Origin: an uncultured Lachnospiraceae bacterium
GTDB lineage: Bacteria; Bacillota; Clostridia; Lachnospirales; Lachnospiraceae
Direction of reading: 5' to 3'
Length of the DNA stretch: 64,000 bases
Assembly (NCBI GenBank): GCA_910578175.1
Contig: CAJTPF010000003.1
Span: forward strand, 91,595-155,594
Under the pieces are notes generated by a model. The model did no database searches. It was not told the DNA's origin and saw only the letters and a program-made list of their open reading frames with translations. Positions 60,621-64,000 of the stretch are shown one piece after another. Each line of letters opens with the position of its first letter. The first letter of the stretch is position 1. The position numbers were made by a program, and so were the translations under genes.

Positions 60621-61313
60621 TTACAATAAAATAAGTGATAAATTAGGCACACCTCTTTTATAAACAATAGAAACTCTAAAAAAGAAATCTCCCATAACAC
60701 ATTCCAGAAGCTTGTTTAAATTAGGAATAAAATTTATTTGATTTATGCTGCTTCCTCCCACATAAATTCCCACAGATTGCCTATAGTCCAATAATTCCTC
60801 TTCAAAATCAATATTTTCTGCTATAATCCCTTTTATATGATACTCAAAAAGTTCTACTAAAGATTTTATCCCATCTAACTTTCGATTAGCATATTGTGTT
60901 AATATTTTTATTTTCGATTGAGATATATAATCCATGGATATTTCATTTATAACTTCTTTTAGCCTTTTAAAATCATCTAGTTTAGGTTTATATATTTCAC
61001 TTGAGTAGATATTCTTAAATATTTTAATGTTAAATGTAAAACATATATTTTTTCTTCCACACAATATTTCTTTTATTTCCAATACTTCCTCATCACTACA
61101 TGGATACTCATCTGTTAAATCGTTTGGTTTAATATGAAAAGTTGATATTTTCCTAAGAAAATGATATATTTGTAATTTTTCAATCTCTATATATTCACCT
61201 TTCATTAATGCATAATAGGCTTCCATTGACCACAATCCTAAATCATGCTTTGATATTATTTTGTTATAATATTGATCTATCTTCTGCTCTAATATTTTTG
61301 AATTAACTAACAT
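60621..61313 (-). CDS. Probable immunity protein of toxin cassette 1
   Basis: A 230-residue soluble protein that follows toxin-tip ORF 1. It is helical with no signal peptide: QYYNKIISKHDLGLWSMEAYYALMKGEYIEIEKLQ, a Lys/Glu-rich middle, and NQINFIPNLNKLLECVMGDFF near the end. AT content is higher than in the core region. No family is recognised. Its position directly after a toxin-tip ORF is the only basis for the immunity call. Confidence 0.5.
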   Translation of the reverse strand: MLVNSKILEQKIDQYYNKIISKHDLGLWSMEAYYALMKGEYIEIEKLQIYHFLRKISTFHIKPNDLTDEYPCSDEEVLEIKEILCGRKNICFTFNIKIFKNIYSSEIYKPKLDDFKRLKEVINEISMDYISQSKIKILTQYANRKLDGIKSLVELFEYHIKGIIAENIDFEEELLDYRQSVGIYVGGSSINQINFIPNLNKLLECVMGDFFFRVSIVYKRGVPNLSLILL

Positions 61314-61469
61314 ATCTACTTTTTATGCCTTTATTAAAGTATTTCATATTTATCCATGTATGCAACAAGTTTATATAAACTATGTAAACTTGTTACATAC
61401 ACAGTACACTATGTAAAACTTCTATGCATAACTCCTTTACTATTTTAATAACTATACATATCTAAAATC

Positions 61470-61916
61470 TTAATGTGGAAAAAATTCTATTATACCCTCA
61501 TGATAGTAAAAATCCACTCCACTAGTCCAATAGTGTCTTTGATAAATTTTTCCATCAGGAGAAGCCCATTTTTCCATAACTTTTTTCCAACCCTTAGTAC
61601 TTTTCCCTTGATTTCTTAAAAATTCTTTAAATGATTCACTCTTAACTTTATCCTCAAGTACTTCAATCTCATTCCATTCATTTGGTACATTTTCAAGTCC
61701 CTCTTTGTAATAAGCATTAGATTCTCTTTCTTCCCACTGAATAATCTCCCAAAACGCCTTCTGCACCAGTCCCGGATCCAGTATCACCGTCTGCCTCTCC
61801 CCGTCATACTCCGGCATCACTTCAAAAAACGGCTTACTCTCCGGTATTAAATCAATAATAATCCTCTTAACAGCCTCATCCGCCACAAAAATCGGGATAT
61901 ACGTTTCCTGCTCCAT
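61470..61916 (-). CDS. Toxin-tip-like ORF 1 with shared leader
   Basis: A 148-residue protein in two parts. Residues 1-62 are a leader with RIIIDLIPESKPFFEV and TVILDPGLVQKAFWEII that recurs in the other two tip ORFs. Residues 63-148 are a variable module with STKGWKKVMEKWASPDG and RHYWTSGVDFYYHEG. The variable half resembles C-terminal tips of Rhs-type toxins. It has no export domain of its own, so it is an orphan tip. It starts at ATG 61916. Confidence 0.55.
   Translation of the reverse strand: MEQETYIPIFVADEAVKRIIIDLIPESKPFFEVMPEYDGERQTVILDPGLVQKAFWEIIQWEERESNAYYKEGLENVPNEWNEIEVLEDKVKSESFKEFLRNQGKSTKGWKKVMEKWASPDGKIYQRHYWTSGVDFYYHEGIIEFFPH
61741..61812. repeat. 72-bp direct repeat, copy 1
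   Basis: This segment within toxin-tip ORF 1 is identical to 63929-64000 except at two positions. It encodes the LDPGLVQKAFWEII leader of the tip ORFs. Copy 2 touches the window end, so the repeat may be longer. Confidence 0.9.
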
Positions 61917-61937
61917 AAATCTTCAAGAGAAATTTTT

Positions 61938-62138
61938 TTAAATTTCTCTTAACCAATGCACAAACTGGTTTCCAAGACCATTGAACTCAATCGTACTCAC
62001 CATGGCCTTCAGCATCAAAGTCCTTGCCTATGCCACCACATATTCACCAATCATAAACATACTGCCGCACAAAACATCCATCACACCAAGGATCATTAAG
62101 ACTTCTCCAAAACTAAAATTATTTCCTCTTGCATCCAT
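61938..62138 (-). pseudogene. Small membrane ORF with an in-frame amber codon
   Basis: ATG at 62138 opens a 67-codon frame that is interrupted by TAG (62030-62028) after 36 codons. It then continues in the same frame to TAA at 61938-61940. The first half (FSFGEVLMILGVMDVLCGSMF) is hydrophobic. The second half ends MVSTIEFNGLGNQFVHWLRE. A related fragment (62988-63083) lacks the first half. It lies upstream of toxin-tip ORF 1 in transcription order. It is read as a broken gene of the cassette, since the C-terminal part keeps its frame. Confidence 0.5.
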
Positions 62139-62191
62139 ATACATTGCTATTACTTAAAATATTTATATAAACTTTTCCAATCAAGTATTAT

Positions 62192-62593
62192 TCAATGTAC
62201 ATATGTATCCATATCAAATCTGGCACCTAAATTTGCGGCAAATTTAATAATTGGACTTTCTAAATAAATTGCTGGTGGAGACTGATTTTCAATATAAATT
62301 ACAATATCAATGCTAAAATCTAAATTATATTTACTCTTTAATCTGCATAGGATATCTTCTTTCGGCAAAAACACATTCTCCAGTTTTTTTAATTGAGTAT
62401 TAATATCCAGTGTTTCTTCCTCACCAATGCTATACAACCAACCTGTATACTTATATTTTTTACCTGTATTACGGATAAACTCTCCCATCTTCCATGTATC
62501 AGTAGGGGTAATTCTCAACTCTCTGCTTATTTCTTGAACATCATACACATCACCCATAATTCTTAAATCCACTCTTACACTTGTAGCATTCAT
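62192..62593 (-). CDS. DUF4279-family protein, probable immunity protein 2
   Basis: A 133-residue protein with the DUF4279 pattern: RVDLRIMGDVYDVQEISRELRITPTDTWKMGEF, GWLYSIGEEETLDI and FSIDIVIYIENQSPPAIYLE followed by FAANLGARFDMDTYV. DUF4279 genes commonly follow polymorphic-toxin tips. The gene starts three bases after the stop of toxin-tip ORF 2, so they are coupled. The family call is moderate; the immunity role is inferred from position. Confidence 0.7.
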   Translation of the reverse strand: MNATSVRVDLRIMGDVYDVQEISRELRITPTDTWKMGEFIRNTGKKYKYTGWLYSIGEEETLDINTQLKKLENVFLPKEDILCRLKSKYNLDFSIDIVIYIENQSPPAIYLESPIIKFAANLGARFDMDTYVH

Positions 62594-62596
62594 ATA

Positions 62597-62962
62597 TTAT
62601 TTCAGAAATTCTTCTGTAGGAATTCCTACTCCTTTCCCTGCTTTTTCAAAAATAAATAATTCTCCTGTATCCTTATTTATATAAATATCATAATGTGCAA
62701 TAGGTGCTTTTTTACCTATAATATCTTTTTTTAGTTCATGAGCATCTATTCCTTTTTTCTTTAAATAATTATCCTCAACCTTAACATAATTTCCCTTTTT
62801 AGAATCCTTTTTAGCCTGATTAATTGTCTCCCAAAAATACCTCAAAACAGCCTGCGGTCCCAGTTCTATACATGCACCATATTCCTCATCCTTTTTCGGA
62901 ATTCCCGTTTCAAGTACCTTCTGTATTTTCGGCGGAACCAAATCTATAATCAGATTATACAC
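62597..62962 (-). CDS. Toxin-tip-like ORF 2
   Basis: A 121-residue protein. The leader is NLIIDLVPPKIQKVL and GACIELGPQAVLRYFWETI, a diverged version of that in ORF 1. The variable C-terminal module has IDAHELKKDIIGKKAPIAHYD, KDTGELFIFEKAGKGVGIPTE. The ending resembles 'polymorphic toxin type 33' as I recall, unverified. GTG at 62962 is the nominal start; the frame remains open about 20 bases upstream, so the true start is uncertain. Confidence 0.55.
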   Translation of the reverse strand: MYNLIIDLVPPKIQKVLETGIPKKDEEYGACIELGPQAVLRYFWETINQAKKDSKKGNYVKVEDNYLKKKGIDAHELKKDIIGKKAPIAHYDIYINKDTGELFIFEKAGKGVGIPTEEFLK

Positions 62963-62987
62963 AATTCCCGAAACTACAATTAATCCC

Positions 62988-63083
62988 TAAACGTCTTTCT
63001 TTTCTATTTCACTTACAAACTTATTAACAAATCGATTGGTAAGCCCATTCATCTCCAACACATACATCTGTTTACATCTGAAT
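62988..63083 (-). pseudogene. Truncated paralogue of the small membrane ORF
   Basis: About 31 codons ending in TAG (62988-62990) read KQMYVLEMNGLTNRFVNKF and then VSEIEKK. They match the C-terminal half of the 61938-62138 ORF at K-x-M-x3-E-x-N-G-L-x-N-x-F-V. The hydrophobic first half is missing and the left end falls inside a perfect palindrome at 63066-63098. Confidence 0.5.
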
Positions 63084-63098
63084 CAGATGTAAACAGAT
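63066..63098. repeat. Perfect 15-bp palindrome between cassettes
   Basis: ATCTGTTTACATCTG (63066-63080) and its reverse complement (63084-63098) flank AAT. It sits exactly at the truncated edge of the paralogue fragment and could be a terminator or a recombination site. Confidence 0.7.
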
Positions 63099-63145
63099 TA
63101 TGGTCTATTAATGCTATCGCTACAAAAATAAATACATAATGTTAT

Positions 63146-63562
63146 CTAAATACCATTATGTAAAATGCATGATTTCTGAAATTTTGCCTTTTCACATAAT
63201 AAAATTAAAGCATCTAATTTATTTATTAAATCCACCTTATTAATCAATATATTTTCATATTGAGCATTTTCTGGTAAATAACCTCCTGTAAGATAAAATT
63301 CTTCTGGTGAATAATAAAACAAATTTCTCCATTGTTTTATAATATTTTGAAACTTCAAAAGTTCATCATTCTGAATTATAGAAAAACCATAATATAAAAG
63401 ACCACTTTTGACCTCTTGTCCATTCCATGTACTATAAATCCATTTTAAACTATCCCCTATATAGTTAATAATTGTATCATCAATAGATATAAAATCCATA
63501 TTAGGCATTATAATACTTTTATTACTATTCATTGGAATGATTGCAAACTGATGTGCTAACAT
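63146..63562 (-). CDS. Probable immunity protein of toxin cassette 3
   Basis: A 138-residue soluble protein following toxin-tip ORF 3. Features: SIDDTIINYIGDSLKWIYSTWNG, YYGFSIIQNDELLKFQNIIKQW and FYYSPEEFYLTGGYLPENAQYE near the C-terminal third. It shows no signal peptide and no recognised family. High AT content resembles the other cassette genes. The immunity label rests on its position only. Confidence 0.5.
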   Translation of the reverse strand: MLAHQFAIIPMNSNKSIIMPNMDFISIDDTIINYIGDSLKWIYSTWNGQEVKSGLLYYGFSIIQNDELLKFQNIIKQWRNLFYYSPEEFYLTGGYLPENAQYENILINKVDLINKLDALILLCEKAKFQKSCILHNGI

Positions 63563-63640
63563 TACTCTACCCTATAATTTAGATTCTTTTACAAATTATC
63601 CAAATCATTTTTCCTTTCCATAATACTTTAATATATATTT

Positions 63641-64000
63641 CTATTGTTTTCCAAATGACACAATTGTATTGTCTGGTGCAATATCAATATACTTTCCATT
63701 TTTTTATATCTAATTGTTCCCTCTACATTACCTATTACTTCTTGTTTTATTGAACCTTTTTTTGCAGTCTTTGCAAATTCTTCTGCTTTTCTCAAATAAT
63801 GGCTACAACTGGTAGCTCCAACCTCAGCCCCATGTTTATAATAATGATAATTTAATGATTCAATAGCTGTATCAAAGCTTCCTTTATTCCAATTTCCCGT
63901 ATCAAATTTATTATCTTTAGTAGTTAATATAATCTCCCAAAACGCCTTCTGCACCAGCCCCGGATCCAGTATCACCGTCTGCCTCTCCCCATCATACTCC
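63641..64000 (-). pseudogene. Toxin-tip-like ORF 3, frameshifted and cut by the window edge
   Basis: The frame enters from the window end with the shared leader (ILDPGLVQKAFWEII) and continues through SLNYHYYKHGAEVGATSCSHYLRKAEEFAKTAK. After RYKK the frame runs into an unrelated tail and stops at 63628. Shifting by one base at the poly-A run (63699-63705 on plus) restores NGKYIDIAPDNTIVSFGKQ and a TAG at 63641-63643. That ending is typical of RNase-type (BECR-like) toxin tips as I recall. The gene is therefore probably broken by slippage in the seven-base run. Confidence 0.7.
63929..64000. repeat. 72-bp direct repeat, copy 2
   Basis: Differs from copy 1 (61741-61812) at two positions and runs to the window end. 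It encodes the same leader in toxin-tip ORF 3. Confidence 0.9.

Overview
The window looks like a chromosomal stretch of a spore-lineage Clostridia bacterium, most likely Lachnospiraceae. The evidence is moderate G+C, strong GGAGG ribosome sites, a large Bacillus-type SRP RNA, RicT/YaaR/CotH homologues, a class D sortase, and many Lachnospiraceae-type proteins of unknown function. Nearly all genes lie on the minus strand. Identifications rest on motif recognition by eye; no database search was run.

1-35 kb is mainly core genome. It holds the end of a PlsC-type acyltransferase, a CotH-kinase lipoprotein divergent from a sigma-70-like protein that lacks region 4, a split transketolase, a LiaF-like/DUF4097 membrane pair, and a TPR/P-loop scaffold protein. 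A heterodimeric ABC exporter with one degenerate ATP site follows. Then come recR, ybaB, dnaX, pfkA, the SRP RNA and tadA, a degenerate HD-GYP protein, and rsmA, tatD and metG. After a large exported protein and a DUF885 lipoprotein comes the cluster rsmI, trmN6, ricT, holB, yaaR.

35-55.7 kb is a stress island of the Ter (tellurium-resistance-like) type. It contains a HAD phosphatase, a PMCA-type Ca2+ ATPase, three TerD proteins, TelA and YceG. It also has a secreted Ca2+-loop repeat protein, a YceG-like/trypsin-like protease fusion, a CitE-like lyase, a class D sortase with its substrate, a StiP-family protein and a PRTase-TRSP protein. The last two appear to be in one operon with an XRE regulator, an ImmA/IrrE metalloprotease and a PIN-like protein. 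This suggests that a protease-relieved repressor controls the predicted nucleoside-like metabolite branch, and it is the most interesting hypothesis here.

55.8-60.3 kb carries an exopolysaccharide O-acetylation pair (DHHW protein and MBOAT), a lipoprotein, and an ECF sigma factor with a membrane partner and a candidate autoregulatory promoter.

60.3-64 kb is a decayed polymorphic-toxin array. It has an Rhs fragment and three toxin-tip-like ORFs with a shared leader, each followed by a probable immunity gene. A frameshift, an amber-interrupted ORF and near-identical 72-bp direct repeats mark recombination. The last cassette runs off the window.
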